A stretch of DNA of 64,000 nt, taken from positions 1,922,001 to 1,986,000 of the forward strand of contig NZ_JBEPLU010000001.1 of NCBI RefSeq assembly GCF_040545335.1. Direction: 5' to 3'. Under the pieces are notes generated by a model, which was not told where the DNA came from, ran no database searches, and saw only the letters and a list, made by a program, of their open reading frames with translations. Source of the DNA: Phenylobacterium koreense (GTDB taxonomy: Bacteria; Pseudomonadota; Alphaproteobacteria; Caulobacterales; Caulobacteraceae). Shown piece after piece: positions 47,558 to 56,171 of this stretch; the stretch's first letter is position 1; each line of letters starts with the position of its first letter. The position numbers were made by a program, and so were the translations under genes.

Positions 47558-47635
47558 AGCCAATTGACGTGGAGCGCGCGTCGCGGCCACGGTTTTCTTC
47601 CAGCTCAACCTTAAGCCGTTTGGAGTCCCGAACCG

Positions 47636-49567
47636 ATGACGACGCGCGCTCTGTTGCTCGGCGCCGCCCTGGCCCTGACCACCGCGACCGCCTCAGCGGC
47701 CGCCGACCTGCCCCGTCGCGAGGTGGGCCAGATCGTCTATGACAACGTCCCCGAGACCCCCGAGGCGCTGAAGCGGGCGATCGCCCCGTACTACAACGCC
47801 CGGTCGGCGGTGTTCGAGGATTGGCTGGCCGACGGCTCGATGCTGATCGCCACGCGGTTCGGTGACGTCAACCAGATCCACCATGTCGCAGCTCCCGGGG
47901 CCGACCGCACCCAACTCACCTTCTTCGACGAGCCGGTGAACCAGGCCAAGGTTCAACCCGGCGGAACGCGCTTCGTCTATCCGCGCGACGTCGGCGGGGC
48001 GGAGTACTACCAGGGCTATCTGCGCGACCTGAGCGGCCAGGAGGTCCAGCTCACCGCGCCGAAGACCCGCAATTCCGACTTCGTGTTCTCGCCCGACGGT
48101 AAGCGCGTGGCCTGGAGCCAGGTGACGCCCGGCGATCCCAACTATGACATCATGCTGGCCGACGCCGACCAGCCCGAGGGCCACGTCGTCCACGAGGGCA
48201 CGGGGGCGATGAGCGTGCTCGACTACGCCGCCGACGGCAAGTCGCTGCTGGTCAGCCGGTTCAATTCCTCGACCTTCGTCGAGCTGTTCGTCCTGAACCT
48301 GGAGACCGGGGCGCTGACCCCGGTAGGCCCGGCCGGTCGCAAGGTCGGCTATGTGGGCGGCGCCTTCACGGCCGACGGACGCGGCGTGGTCACCCTGTCG
48401 GACGACGGTTCGGAGGTGGCGCGGCCGGTCGTGCTGGACATCGCCGGCGGGCCGACCCGCAACCTCGATCCCGCCGCCAAGTGGCCGGCCGAGATGTTCG
48501 ACGTCTCCAAGGACGGCCGCCTCGTCGCCTACATGGTCAATGAGGAAGGCTATTCGAAGATCGTGGTGCGCGAGATCGCCACCGGGCGGGAGCTGCCGAC
48601 CCCGAAGCTGCCCCTGGGCGTCCTGACCGGCTTGGGCTTTTCTCCGGACAGCAAGCAGGTCGGGTTCAGCATCTCGACCTCGACCGCCTCGGGTGACGCC
48701 TGGAGCTTCGGGCTGGCCGATCAGAAGCTGGTCCGCTGGACCCGGAGCGAGCTGGCTGGCCTCGACCCGGCCAGCCTCGTCGAGCCGACGCTGGTCCATT
48801 ACACGACCTTCGACAAGCGCTCGATCCCGGCCTTCATCTACCGGCCGGCGGCGGCCAAGGCCGGCCAGAAGCTGCCCGTGGTCATCCAGATCCACGGCGG
48901 CCCGGAAGGTCAGGAGCAGCCGAGCTTCAACCCGCGCCGGCAGTCATGGGTGAACGAACTGGGGGCGGCGGTGATCATCCCGAACGTCCGCGGCTCCACC
49001 GGCTACGGCAAGACCTACCTCGGCCTCGACAACGCCGAGAAGCGCGAGGACTCGGTGAAGGACATCGGCGCGCTGCTCGACTGGGTCGCTGCCCAGCCGG
49101 ACCTTGACGCCAGCCGGATCGCCATCGTCGGCCAGTCCTACGGTGGCTACATGTCGCTGGCGGTCGCCGCGCACTACAACGACAAGATCGCCGGGGCCAT
49201 CGACCTCTACGGTATCTCCAACTGGACGACCTTCCTGCAGAACACCGAGGGCTATCGGCGCGACCTGCGCCGGGTGGAGTACGGCGACGAGCGTGATCCG
49301 AAGATGCGGGCCGTGTTCGACAAGATCTCGCCGATCAATCTGAGCGATCGGATGAAGAAGCCGATGATGATCTATCAGGGCGCCAACGACCCGCGCGTGC
49401 CGCGGACCGAGTCCGAGCAGATGGTGGCCAAGCTGCGCGCCCAGGGCACCGAGGTCTGGTATGTCATGGCCAAGGACGAAGGCCACGGCGTGGCTCGCAA
49501 GCAGAACGCCGAAGCGGTTCGGGCCAGTGAGATTGTCTTCCTGAAGAAGGTGCTGGGCGTCGAGTAG
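47636..49567 (+). CDS. S9-family prolyl oligopeptidase-like peptidase
   Basis: A 643-residue exported serine peptidase. The signal peptide (about residues 1-22, TTATASAAAD) is followed by a beta-propeller domain and a C-terminal alpha/beta-hydrolase. The nucleophile is in IVGQSYGGYMSLAVA, and the Asp and His are in GANDPRVP and KDEGHGVA. These enzymes cleave short peptides, often as dipeptidyl or acylaminoacyl peptidases; the exact specificity is not readable. The ATG at 47636 starts the signal peptide. It lies 78 bases after sugE on the same strand. Confidence 0.92.
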   Translation: MTTRALLLGAALALTTATASAAADLPRREVGQIVYDNVPETPEALKRAIAPYYNARSAVFEDWLADGSMLIATRFGDVNQIHHVAAPGADRTQLTFFDEPVNQAKVQPGGTRFVYPRDVGGAEYYQGYLRDLSGQEVQLTAPKTRNSDFVFSPDGKRVAWSQVTPGDPNYDIMLADADQPEGHVVHEGTGAMSVLDYAADGKSLLVSRFNSSTFVELFVLNLETGALTPVGPAGRKVGYVGGAFTADGRGVVTLSDDGSEVARPVVLDIAGGPTRNLDPAAKWPAEMFDVSKDGRLVAYMVNEEGYSKIVVREIATGRELPTPKLPLGVLTGLGFSPDSKQVGFSISTSTASGDAWSFGLADQKLVRWTRSELAGLDPASLVEPTLVHYTTFDKRSIPAFIYRPAAAKAGQKLPVVIQIHGGPEGQEQPSFNPRRQSWVNELGAAVIIPNVRGSTGYGKTYLGLDNAEKREDSVKDIGALLDWVAAQPDLDASRIAIVGQSYGGYMSLAVAAHYNDKIAGAIDLYGISNWTTFLQNTEGYRRDLRRVEYGDERDPKMRAVFDKISPINLSDRMKKPMMIYQGANDPRVPRTESEQMVAKLRAQGTEVWYVMAKDEGHGVARKQNAEAVRASEIVFLKKVLGVE

Positions 49568-49587
49568 GGGCCTGCCCGCGGGGCGGC

Positions 49588-50343
49588 TCAGGCCGCCTCG
49601 TGCAGCCCTTCGAGCCAGCCGAGGGCGATCTCGGCGACCTCCCGCCAGCCCGGCTCGCCGGGCAGCCAATGGCTCATGCCGGGCGCCTCGATGAAGGTCG
49701 CGTCGAGCTGGGCGGCTGTCTGGCGCACGGTGGCCGGCGGGTGGACGACGTCCCGCTCACCGGCGATCACCAGGCAGGGCGCACCGGTCGGGCCGACGCG
49801 GGTAGTCATGAACGGGTCGAGCCACCAGTTGAGCGTTTCCCATAGGGCGCGGCCGCTCTCGGGCCGCAGGCGTGCGACGATCGCGTCGCGGTCGGCGCGA
49901 TCGGTCCGGTCCAAGCTGTAGCGCTTCATGAGCTCGGCGTCCGGCGCGACGCTCTGGGCCCAGAATGGCCCCAGCAGGTGCAGGCCAAAGGCGGTGATCG
50001 CCTCTTCCATGGACGAGGCCGAGACGCCCCAGGGGGCGGACGGCGCCAGCAGGACCAGGGCCTGGACCTGCGTCTTCGCCGCCGCCATGGCCGCTACCAG
50101 GCCACCCATGGAGTGGCCGATCAGGATCGGCGGATGGGCCTGTTCCTCGCAGAGGCGCGCGATGTCGTCGGCATAGTCGTGCATGGAGACGTTGATAACC
50201 GCCTCGGCGGCCGCGCCGGCGCCATGTCCGCGCAGGTCGGGGGTCAGCACCTGGTGGCCCGCCGCCTCGAAAGGCTGGCGGAACCGATCGAACGCCCAGG
50301 CGCCACAGAAGGCCCCATGGACCATGACAATGGGCGCTTTCAT
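49588..50343 (-). CDS. Alpha/beta hydrolase
   Basis: A 251-residue alpha/beta-hydrolase fold protein. The start PIVMVHGAFCGAWAF carries the oxyanion HG motif, PILIGHSMGGLVAAM the nucleophile Ser (GHSMG), and GMSHWLPGEPGW the catalytic His. The Asp is probably in LVIAGERDVVHPP. Substrate unknown. The ATG at 50343 begins 14 bases after the rppH stop, so it is likely the last gene of the same transcript. It converges with the S9 peptidase gene. Confidence 0.9.
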   Translation of the reverse strand: MKAPIVMVHGAFCGAWAFDRFRQPFEAAGHQVLTPDLRGHGAGAAAEAVINVSMHDYADDIARLCEEQAHPPILIGHSMGGLVAAMAAAKTQVQALVLLAPSAPWGVSASSMEEAITAFGLHLLGPFWAQSVAPDAELMKRYSLDRTDRADRDAIVARLRPESGRALWETLNWWLDPFMTTRVGPTGAPCLVIAGERDVVHPPATVRQTAAQLDATFIEAPGMSHWLPGEPGWREVAEIALGWLEGLHEAA

Positions 50344-50356
50344 CGCTCGGAAGGTG

Positions 50357-50839
50357 TCAGGCGGGCAGGCCGGCGAAGTCGTGGAAGGCCACCACGACCT
50401 GTTCGTAGATCGACTTCTTGAACGGCACGACCAGGCCAGGCGCCTCGTCGAGGCGTCCCCAGCGCCAGGCGTCGAACTCGGGATGTCCGTCGCCGGAAAG
50501 GTCGATCTCGCTCTCCAGGCCGTCGAAACGCAAGGCGAACCAGACCTGGCGCTGGCCTTTCCAGCCCCTCGCGACCTTCGATCCGTTGTGCCCGGGCGGA
50601 AAGTCGTAAGCCAGCCAGCCGTCTGTGCGGCCGAGCAGCGTGGTGGTGACGACGCCGGTCTCTTCGGCCAGCTCGCGCTTGGCGGCGAGGAACAGATCCT
50701 CGCCGGCGTCCACCCCGCCCTGCGGGAATTGCCAGTTGTAGGGGCCGGCGGTCTGGAAGCGCCGACCCAGCCACACGCGTCCATCCGGATGGAACAGAAC
50801 CACCCCGACGTTCGGGCGATATGCAGTCAGGTCAGTCAT
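50357..50839 (-). CDS. rppH: RNA pyrophosphohydrolase RppH (Nudix hydrolase)
   Basis: A 160-residue Nudix enzyme. Early YRPNVGVVLF and the Nudix box GGVDAGEDLFLAAKRELAEETGV (shown here by its ends; key pieces GGVDAGED and RELAEETG) are typical of RppH, which removes pyrophosphate from mRNA 5' ends to trigger decay. The ATG at 50839 puts YRPNVG at the same distance from the start as in RppH proteins; an ATG at 50848 would add three residues and abut the upstream stop exactly. It follows the polysaccharide deacetylase gene without a gap. Confidence 0.93.
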   Translation of the reverse strand: MTDLTAYRPNVGVVLFHPDGRVWLGRRFQTAGPYNWQFPQGGVDAGEDLFLAAKRELAEETGVVTTTLLGRTDGWLAYDFPPGHNGSKVARGWKGQRQVWFALRFDGLESEIDLSGDGHPEFDAWRWGRLDEAPGLVVPFKKSIYEQVVVAFHDFAGLPA

Positions 50840-50848
50840 CAAGTTCAT

Positions 50849-51988
50849 TTAGCGACCCACCGTCAAAGCGGAAGCCGGTGCGAGCTGATATCCGCGAGAT
50901 TCGACCGTTCCAGCCCATTTTCCGACCTGCGACAGTGTCACAGGGTAGGCAAAGCCCGAGCCCAGAGCCTGGCCGTGCTGCAGGGCGCCGGCCTCGATCG
51001 CCAGGAGTTGCTGGTCGATCGCCTCGCTGGAAAGCTGATCGTCGATGATCCGTAGGGCCGAAGCCCGTCCGGGGCCGCCGTGGCGGGCGGCCTGGCCGTC
51101 GTCGATGAAGTCGAGCCCCCGCCCCCGCAGGGCGGTCAGGAAGGCGGTCATGCCAGGATCGGAGGTCATGAACCGCGAGCCCAGATAGTTCGTGACGCCG
51201 AAATAGCCAGTGGCGCGCGACAGCACCCACTCGAGCTTCTTGACGGTCTCCTGGCCCGGCGCGTCGGCCATCAGCGTGTAGGGGCCAGGATCGTTGTCCG
51301 GATAGTCGGCCGGCTCCATCGGGGCCTCGAGGAGGACCTCGTGGCCGGCGGCGCGAGCCAGGTCGATCCAGCCCTGCAGGCCTTCCGAATAGGGTACGAA
51401 GGAGAGGGTGATTTCCGGCGGCAGGGTCTCGATGGCCTGGCGGGTGACGGCCGCGTTGAGGCCGAGACCGCCGATCACCAGGGCGACCTTGGGCCGTCCG
51501 TTCGGGGCGAAGGGGCGGGCATAGGCCTGGGCCGGCGTCCGGCCGTCCGCTGCGATGATCGGCAGCGGGCCGTTGGGGCCTTGGCTATGCAGGCCCGCTA
51601 GCGGGGCCGGCGGCAGCGGCCGTGCGTCGCCGTGCGCGCCCTGCATGGTGATGGTCGCCTCGCCGCCCAGGGGATCGATCGGCGTCTCGGAAAGGCGGAA
51701 GATGTCCTCGGTCACCGCCGGCTGATCCCCGCCGCGGGCAAGGGCCTCGCGCCAGCCGTCAGGCGTGGCCCCGCCGCTCACCTTGGCCAGGGAGAGCCTC
51801 ACCACGGGCATGGCCGCCTTCGGGTCGCCCACCAGGGCGATCAGGGCGACAAGGGTGAGGATCAGCAGGGAGCCCGCCGCGCCTGCGCCCACATAGGGGT
51901 TGGAGAACAGGCGCAGGAGCGAGTCCGAAAACGGTGCTTGCGGCGCAGGCGCTGCGGCGGCGGTCGCGAATTGCTTTTTCGAAAACAT
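50849..51988 (-). CDS. Divergent polysaccharide deacetylase family protein
   Basis: A 379-residue protein with an N-terminal membrane helix (GAAGSLLILTLVALIALVG, residues about 28-46) and a C-terminal polysaccharide-deacetylase-like domain (DUF610/YibQ). Pieces seen are LVIGGLGLNAAVTRQAIETLPPEITLSF (its core LVIGGLGLN), LLEAPMEPADYPDNDPGPYTL and GVTNYLGSRFM. The family's own biochemical role is not firmly known. The start ATG at 51988 (MFSKKQF) is my choice; in-frame starts at 52015 and 52087 are possible. It lies between ctpA and rppH, its usual place in this group. Confidence 0.86.
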   Translation of the reverse strand: MFSKKQFATAAAAPAPQAPFSDSLLRLFSNPYVGAGAAGSLLILTLVALIALVGDPKAAMPVVRLSLAKVSGGATPDGWREALARGGDQPAVTEDIFRLSETPIDPLGGEATITMQGAHGDARPLPPAPLAGLHSQGPNGPLPIIAADGRTPAQAYARPFAPNGRPKVALVIGGLGLNAAVTRQAIETLPPEITLSFVPYSEGLQGWIDLARAAGHEVLLEAPMEPADYPDNDPGPYTLMADAPGQETVKKLEWVLSRATGYFGVTNYLGSRFMTSDPGMTAFLTALRGRGLDFIDDGQAARHGGPGRASALRIIDDQLSSEAIDQQLLAIEAGALQHGQALGSGFAYPVTLSQVGKWAGTVESRGYQLAPASALTVGR

Positions 51989-52062
51989 GACCATGATCAC
52001 GGAACGTTCCGGCATTGGAGCGTCCGCAAATATGGTTAACAAACGACTCATACAGTGAACAT

Positions 52063-52091
52063 CGCCGTAGTGGTTGTTAACCACCACGGCG
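52063..52091. repeat. Hairpin between ctpA and the deacetylase gene
   Basis: A 13-bp stem CGCCGTAGTGGTT / AACCACCACGGCG with one mismatch and a 3-base loop GTT, right after the ctpA stop on the minus strand. There is no U-run, so it might reduce rather than end read-through. Confidence 0.5.
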
Positions 52092-52104
52092 CGTCCGGCA
52101 GAGC

Positions 52105-53514
52105 TTATTTCTTTTCAGGCAGAGGCTTAGCGTCGCCTTCGGCCGGGACCGGCGTCTTTGGCGCGACCACGGCCGCCATCTTCGGCGCGGGCTTGGGAAG
52201 CTTGGGCGTCGCGGCGACCGATCCGTACTTCAGGACGTCTTTGGCGCGGGCCATCTGGAAATCGCCCTTGTCCTCGTCGAAGCTCTCGGGAGGCGATTCG
52301 GCAGGGACGTGCGCGCCACGGCGGGCCTTGCCCTCCTCGGCGTTCAAGGCGTTGCGGAAGGACGCCTCCGAGAACTGGAAGGCGCGGTTGGCGATCCGCT
52401 GGGCCTGGTCGCGGGTCTCGGCGACTTCCAGGTCCGGCTCGATGCCGGTCTTTTGGATGGAGCGGCCGGACGGCGTGTAGTAGCGCGCCGTCGTCAGCTT
52501 CAGCGCGCCGTCCATGCCGCCGCGCAGCGGGATGACGGTCTGGACCGAGCCCTTGCCGAAGCTAGTCAGGCCCACCACCTCGGCGCGCTTGCGGTCCTGC
52601 AAGGCGCCGGCCACGATCTCGGCCGCCGAAGCGGAGCCGGAGTTGATCAGCACCACCATGGGCAGGCCGCTGGCGGCGTCGCCGGGCCGGGCGTTGTAGC
52701 GTTCGATGTCGCGGGGGTCCCGGCCGCGCTGCGAGACGATCTCGCCGCCTTCCAGGAACATGTCGGAGATGCCGACCGCCTGGTCGAGCAGCCCGCCCGG
52801 ATTGTTGCGCAGGTCGAGGATCAGCCCCTTCATCTTGGGGTTCTTGGCGCGCAGGTCGGCCAGGGCCGCCTCGGCCTCGTCCGTGGTCTTCTCGTTGAAG
52901 CCGGAGACGCGCAGATAGCCGTAGTCGCCTTCCATCTTGGCGGTGGCGGACTTCGGCTTGATGACCTCGCGCACCACCTTCACGTCGAACGGATCGGTCT
53001 TCTCGCGGGCGATGGTCAGGGTCACCGCTTCGCCGGGCTTGCCGCGCATCTGCTTGACCGCGTCGTTGACCGAAAGGCCCAGCACGCTCTCGCCGTTGAC
53101 GGCGGTGATGTAGTCGCCGGCCTTGATCCCCGCCTTGAAGGCGGGGGTGTCGTCCATGGGCGAGATCACCTTGACCACGCCCTCTTCGCTGGTGACCTCG
53201 ATGCCCAGACCGCCGTACTCGCCGCGCGTCTGGTCGCGCATGTCGTCGAAGCTGTCGGGGTTCAGATAGCCGGAGTGCGGGTCGAGCGAGGTCAGCATGC
53301 CGTCGATGGCGGCTTCGATCAGCTTCTTGTCGTCGACCTCGGTCACGTACTGGCGCTCGACCGTGTCGAGCACGTCGCCGAAGAGCTCTAGCATCTTGTA
53401 GGTATTGGCCTTGGGAGCGGCCTGGGCCGAGGCCATCGCCTGCTGGCTCACATAGGCCATGGACCCCGCGCCGAGCACGAAGGCCGAAACACCGATCAGA
53501 AGATACTTACGCAT
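52105..53514 (-). CDS. ctpA: C-terminal processing peptidase CtpA (S41 family)
   Basis: A 469-residue exported or membrane-anchored protease. The N-terminal hydrophobic segment YLLIGVSAFVLGAGSMAYV is followed by a PDZ domain (GYITAVNGE-like: KAGDYITAVNGESVLGL) and the S41 catalytic domain. The Ser is in INSGSASAAEIVAGAL and the Lys in TSFGKGSVQT. The C-terminus (KPAPKMAAVVAPKTPVPAEG in part) is low-complexity. CtpA trims periplasmic proteins, including peptidoglycan enzymes. The ATG at 53514 starts the hydrophobic segment. It lies directly downstream of the EnvC/LdpF-like gene. Confidence 0.94.
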   Translation of the reverse strand: MRKYLLIGVSAFVLGAGSMAYVSQQAMASAQAAPKANTYKMLELFGDVLDTVERQYVTEVDDKKLIEAAIDGMLTSLDPHSGYLNPDSFDDMRDQTRGEYGGLGIEVTSEEGVVKVISPMDDTPAFKAGIKAGDYITAVNGESVLGLSVNDAVKQMRGKPGEAVTLTIAREKTDPFDVKVVREVIKPKSATAKMEGDYGYLRVSGFNEKTTDEAEAALADLRAKNPKMKGLILDLRNNPGGLLDQAVGISDMFLEGGEIVSQRGRDPRDIERYNARPGDAASGLPMVVLINSGSASAAEIVAGALQDRKRAEVVGLTSFGKGSVQTVIPLRGGMDGALKLTTARYYTPSGRSIQKTGIEPDLEVAETRDQAQRIANRAFQFSEASFRNALNAEEGKARRGAHVPAESPPESFDEDKGDFQMARAKDVLKYGSVAATPKLPKPAPKMAAVVAPKTPVPAEGDAKPLPEKK

Positions 53515-53607
53515 TTGCGGCTCTTTCAGCCTCCCTTGCGGCGAACGGCGCCGCACCGGAATTCCTGAACCTACGCTCCGCAAGGAATCCGGCGGAATTG
53601 GGTTCGG

Positions 53608-54453
53608 TTATTTGCCCTGTTCGACCAGCCAACGTCCTGGATCGACAGGAACGCCACGCTCGCGGACCTCAAGATAGAGCTCAGATGGGGAGTCCTTTCC
53701 ATCCGGCATCCATCCCACAGGCGCGCCTGCCGCGACCGATTGTCCGACGTCGACGTCCGTTCGGTCCAGGCCTGCAAGAACCAGATGGTATCCGCCGGCA
53801 AGTCGCAAGATCAAAATATCGCCCCAGCCCTTAACGGGACCCACATACTGGACGAGCCCGCCGTCCGGGGCGCGGACGCGCGCGCCTTTGTCGGCGGCGT
53901 AGGTGATCCCGGATATCTCGGCGCCTCCGCCGGCGTCCTGGCCGAAGCGGCGGGTGACCGCGCCCTCCACCGGCTGCAGCAGGGCGTGCGGCGGCGTTAT
54001 CGGCATGCCGGGCAGGGGCGCGGCGCCGGGGGGCGTGGCTTCCTGCCGCTCCCGCTGCTCGGCCAGGGCCGAGTCGGTCGTGAAGAGCGTCTCGCTGGCG
54101 ACTGCGGCCAACCGCCGCTGGCGGGCGATCTCGCTGGCCTGGGCCGCATAGGCCCGCGCGCGCTTCTGGAGTTCCGGGGTAATCGCCTTGACGAGGATCG
54201 CGGCGCGGACGGCGTCGGTGGCGTCGGCGGGGCTGACCATGAGGGCCGGCGGCGGATCGCGCCGGAACTGGGCCAGGACGGTCAGCAGGCGGGACATCCG
54301 GTTGAGGTTGCGGCCCTGCTCGGCGCTCAGCACCGTCTCCTGCACGTTCAGCCGCTCGAGACGCGCGCGGGTGTCGTTTGCGGCATAGGCGGCCAGGCCC
54401 AGGCTGGCGGCCATCGCCACGCCGATCGAAACGATGAGCCCGCGGGAACGCAT
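53608..54453 (-). CDS. EnvC/LdpF-like murein hydrolase activator with degenerate LytM domain
   Basis: A 281-residue exported protein. The signal peptide (residues about 5-24, LIVSIGVAMAASLGLAAYAA) is followed by coiled-coil helices up to residue 130 and a C-terminal M23/LytM fold. In active LytM enzymes the zinc ligands lie in an H-x3-D region and an H-x-H motif. Here these read SGITYAADKG and ELYLEVRERG, so the ligands are missing. Such degenerate factors (EnvC, NlpD, LdpF) activate amidases at division sites. The ATG at 54453 is chosen over 54474. The usual rlmH-envC-ctpA order supports the call. Confidence 0.87.
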   Translation of the reverse strand: MRSRGLIVSIGVAMAASLGLAAYAANDTRARLERLNVQETVLSAEQGRNLNRMSRLLTVLAQFRRDPPPALMVSPADATDAVRAAILVKAITPELQKRARAYAAQASEIARQRRLAAVASETLFTTDSALAEQRERQEATPPGAAPLPGMPITPPHALLQPVEGAVTRRFGQDAGGGAEISGITYAADKGARVRAPDGGLVQYVGPVKGWGDILILRLAGGYHLVLAGLDRTDVDVGQSVAAGAPVGWMPDGKDSPSELYLEVRERGVPVDPGRWLVEQGK

Positions 54454-54484
54454 GGCCCCTCGATATCGCCGCACAGGCCCGGTC

Positions 54485-54949
54485 TCAATCGCGGTGATAA
54501 GGGCCTCCCGCCAGAATGGTCACGGCGCGATAAACTTGTTCGGCCAGCATCGCCCGGGCCAGGGCGTGCGGCCAGGTCTGCGGGCCGAAGGCCAGCTTGC
54601 CCCTGGCTTCCGCCAGCAGGCCGGGATCCAGCCCGTCAGCGCCGCCGATCAGGAACGCCAGCCGTCGGACCCCGTCGTCACGCAGCCGGCCGATCTCGGC
54701 GGCGAAGGCGCGCGAGGGGCGGGCCGTGCCGTGCTCGTCGCAGGCGATCACGTGAGCGCCTTCCAGGTGCGGGCGCAGGACCTCGGCCTCGGCGGCCTTG
54801 CCCGGCTTGCGGGCTTCGACCTCGACGACCTCGACCGGGCCGAGGCCGAGCGAACGCCCGGCCGCCGTCGCGCGATCGACGTACAGCTTCACGAGCTCGA
54901 CCTCGGGCGACCGAGGCAGGCGGCCTATGGCGATGATGGAGATCTTCAT
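54485..54949 (-). CDS. rlmH: 23S rRNA (pseudouridine-1915-N3)-methyltransferase
   Basis: A 154-residue SPOUT methyltransferase of normal RlmH length. The N-terminal KISIIAIGRL is followed by the SAM-knot segments VIACDEHGTARPSRAFA and LAFLIGGADGLDP, and the tail ALARAMLAEQVYRAVTILAGGPYHRD (its end GGPYHRD) is the family tail. It methylates pseudouridine 1915 in helix 69 of 23S rRNA. It lies between rsfS and the EnvC-like gene on the same strand. Confidence 0.96.
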   Translation of the reverse strand: MKISIIAIGRLPRSPEVELVKLYVDRATAAGRSLGLGPVEVVEVEARKPGKAAEAEVLRPHLEGAHVIACDEHGTARPSRAFAAEIGRLRDDGVRRLAFLIGGADGLDPGLLAEARGKLAFGPQTWPHALARAMLAEQVYRAVTILAGGPYHRD

Positions 54950-54994
54950 CGGCCGGACGCGCTCCCGCCTATACGAGCGGGGAGCGCGGCAAAC

Positions 54995-55447
54995 TCAGCT
55001 CGCCGTCCGATGCGGCGCGTCGACGGACCAGATCTTCTCGATGTTGTAGAACTGGCGGACTTCGGGGCGGAAGAGGTGGATGATCACGTCGCCCGTGTCG
55101 ATCAGGACCCAGTCGCAGTGCGGCAGGCCCTCGACGCGGGCCTTGCCGTGGCCTTCTTCCTTGAGGGCGCGCAGCAGGTGGTCGGCCATCGCGCCGACGT
55201 GACGGTGCGAACGCCCCGACGCCACGATCAAGGCGTCCGCGACGGCGCTCTTGCCTTTCAGGTCGATGAAGACGACGTCCTGCGCCTTGTCGTCATCCAG
55301 GCGCTGCAGGATCAGTTCGCCCAGGGCGGTGATCTTCGCCTCGGGGTCGGGGGAAGCCGCGTGGATCGGGGCTTCGTGCGCTCTAGGCGCAGGGTCAGGG
55401 CTCAGCGGGGTCGCTCCTTTGTTGCCTCGCTGGGACAGACATAGCAC
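54995..55447 (-). CDS. rsfS: Ribosomal silencing factor RsfS
   Basis: A 150-residue (longest form) RsfS/Iojap protein. The core DDKAQDVVFIDLKGKSAVADALIVASG is visible in part (DVVFIDLKGKS, DALIVASGRS), and the end is HCDWVLIDTGDVIIHLFRPEVRQFYNIEKIW. It binds L14 and keeps subunits apart when nutrients are short. The start is unsure. GTG at 55447 has no ribosome site, while AAAGGAG at 55414-55420 lies 8 bases before an in-frame CTG at 55405, which would give 136 residues. I kept the longer standard-codon form. nadD is upstream. Confidence 0.92.
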   Translation of the reverse strand: MLCLSQRGNKGATPLSPDPAPRAHEAPIHAASPDPEAKITALGELILQRLDDDKAQDVVFIDLKGKSAVADALIVASGRSHRHVGAMADHLLRALKEEGHGKARVEGLPHCDWVLIDTGDVIIHLFRPEVRQFYNIEKIWSVDAPHRTAS

Positions 55448-55484
55448 GCGCAGGCGCTCCGGTCAGCCCAGGCTCACAAAGTCT

Positions 55485-56147
55485 TCAAGAACCACGTCGT
55501 CGCATTCGTTCCCGCAGCAGCGTAGACGATTGAAAATTAAGCGGTCCTGTCAGGAAGACCCAGCGTGGGGGCTTGGCCGTGGGCACCAGCTTGGCCTGTT
55601 CGATCGGTACGCGCGCGCCCGCAAAGCGCTGGGCGGCGGGCGAAGAGCGGCTTTTCAGCGAGATCCACGGACGCGAGACGACGGCTACCGGGACCTCGGC
55701 CATGATCTGCGTCCAGCCGCGCCAGCGATGGAAACTGGCCAGGCTGTCGGCGCCCATGATCCAGACGAAGTGGACGCCGGGAAAACGGGCCTTCAGGTCG
55801 CGCACGATGTCGATGGTGTACTGCGAGCCGATGCGGGTCTCGGCGTCGCTGACGATCATGCTGCGGCCGCGGGCGAAACGGCGCGCTCCGGCCAGCCGCT
55901 CTGCGAGGCTGGCGGTCTCGTGGTGGTTCGTTTTCAGCGGATTCTGCGGCGAGACCAGCCAGATGACCCGATCGAGCTGCAGCCGCCGCCGGGCGGTCTC
56001 GGCCACGTGGGCGTGACCCTCATGGGCCGGGTTGAACGAGCCGCCATAGAGGCCGACCCGCATGCCCGGCGTCAGGTCGAAGCCGAGGCGCAGGGCCTGC
56101 TGTCGCCCCGCCACGGGCCTGCGCCTAGCGGGCCCGGCGAACCACAT
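55485..56147 (-). CDS. nadD: Nicotinate-nucleotide adenylyltransferase
   Basis: A 220-residue enzyme that makes nicotinate adenine dinucleotide in NAD synthesis. The nucleotidyltransferase motif GGSFNPAHEGHAHVAE contains HxGH, and the C-terminal FQSSTLLRERMR is the ISSTxxR motif. The N-terminal 28 residues before MRVGLYGGSFNP are extra; an internal ATG at 56063 would start there, but neither site has a clear ribosome site. The gene is between proA and rsfS, the standard order. Confidence 0.94.
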   Translation of the reverse strand: MWFAGPARRRPVAGRQQALRLGFDLTPGMRVGLYGGSFNPAHEGHAHVAETARRRLQLDRVIWLVSPQNPLKTNHHETASLAERLAGARRFARGRSMIVSDAETRIGSQYTIDIVRDLKARFPGVHFVWIMGADSLASFHRWRGWTQIMAEVPVAVVSRPWISLKSRSSPAAQRFAGARVPIEQAKLVPTAKPPRWVFLTGPLNFQSSTLLRERMRRRGS

Positions 56148-56171
56148 GGGCGTTCTCAGCGGTCGGTAGGC

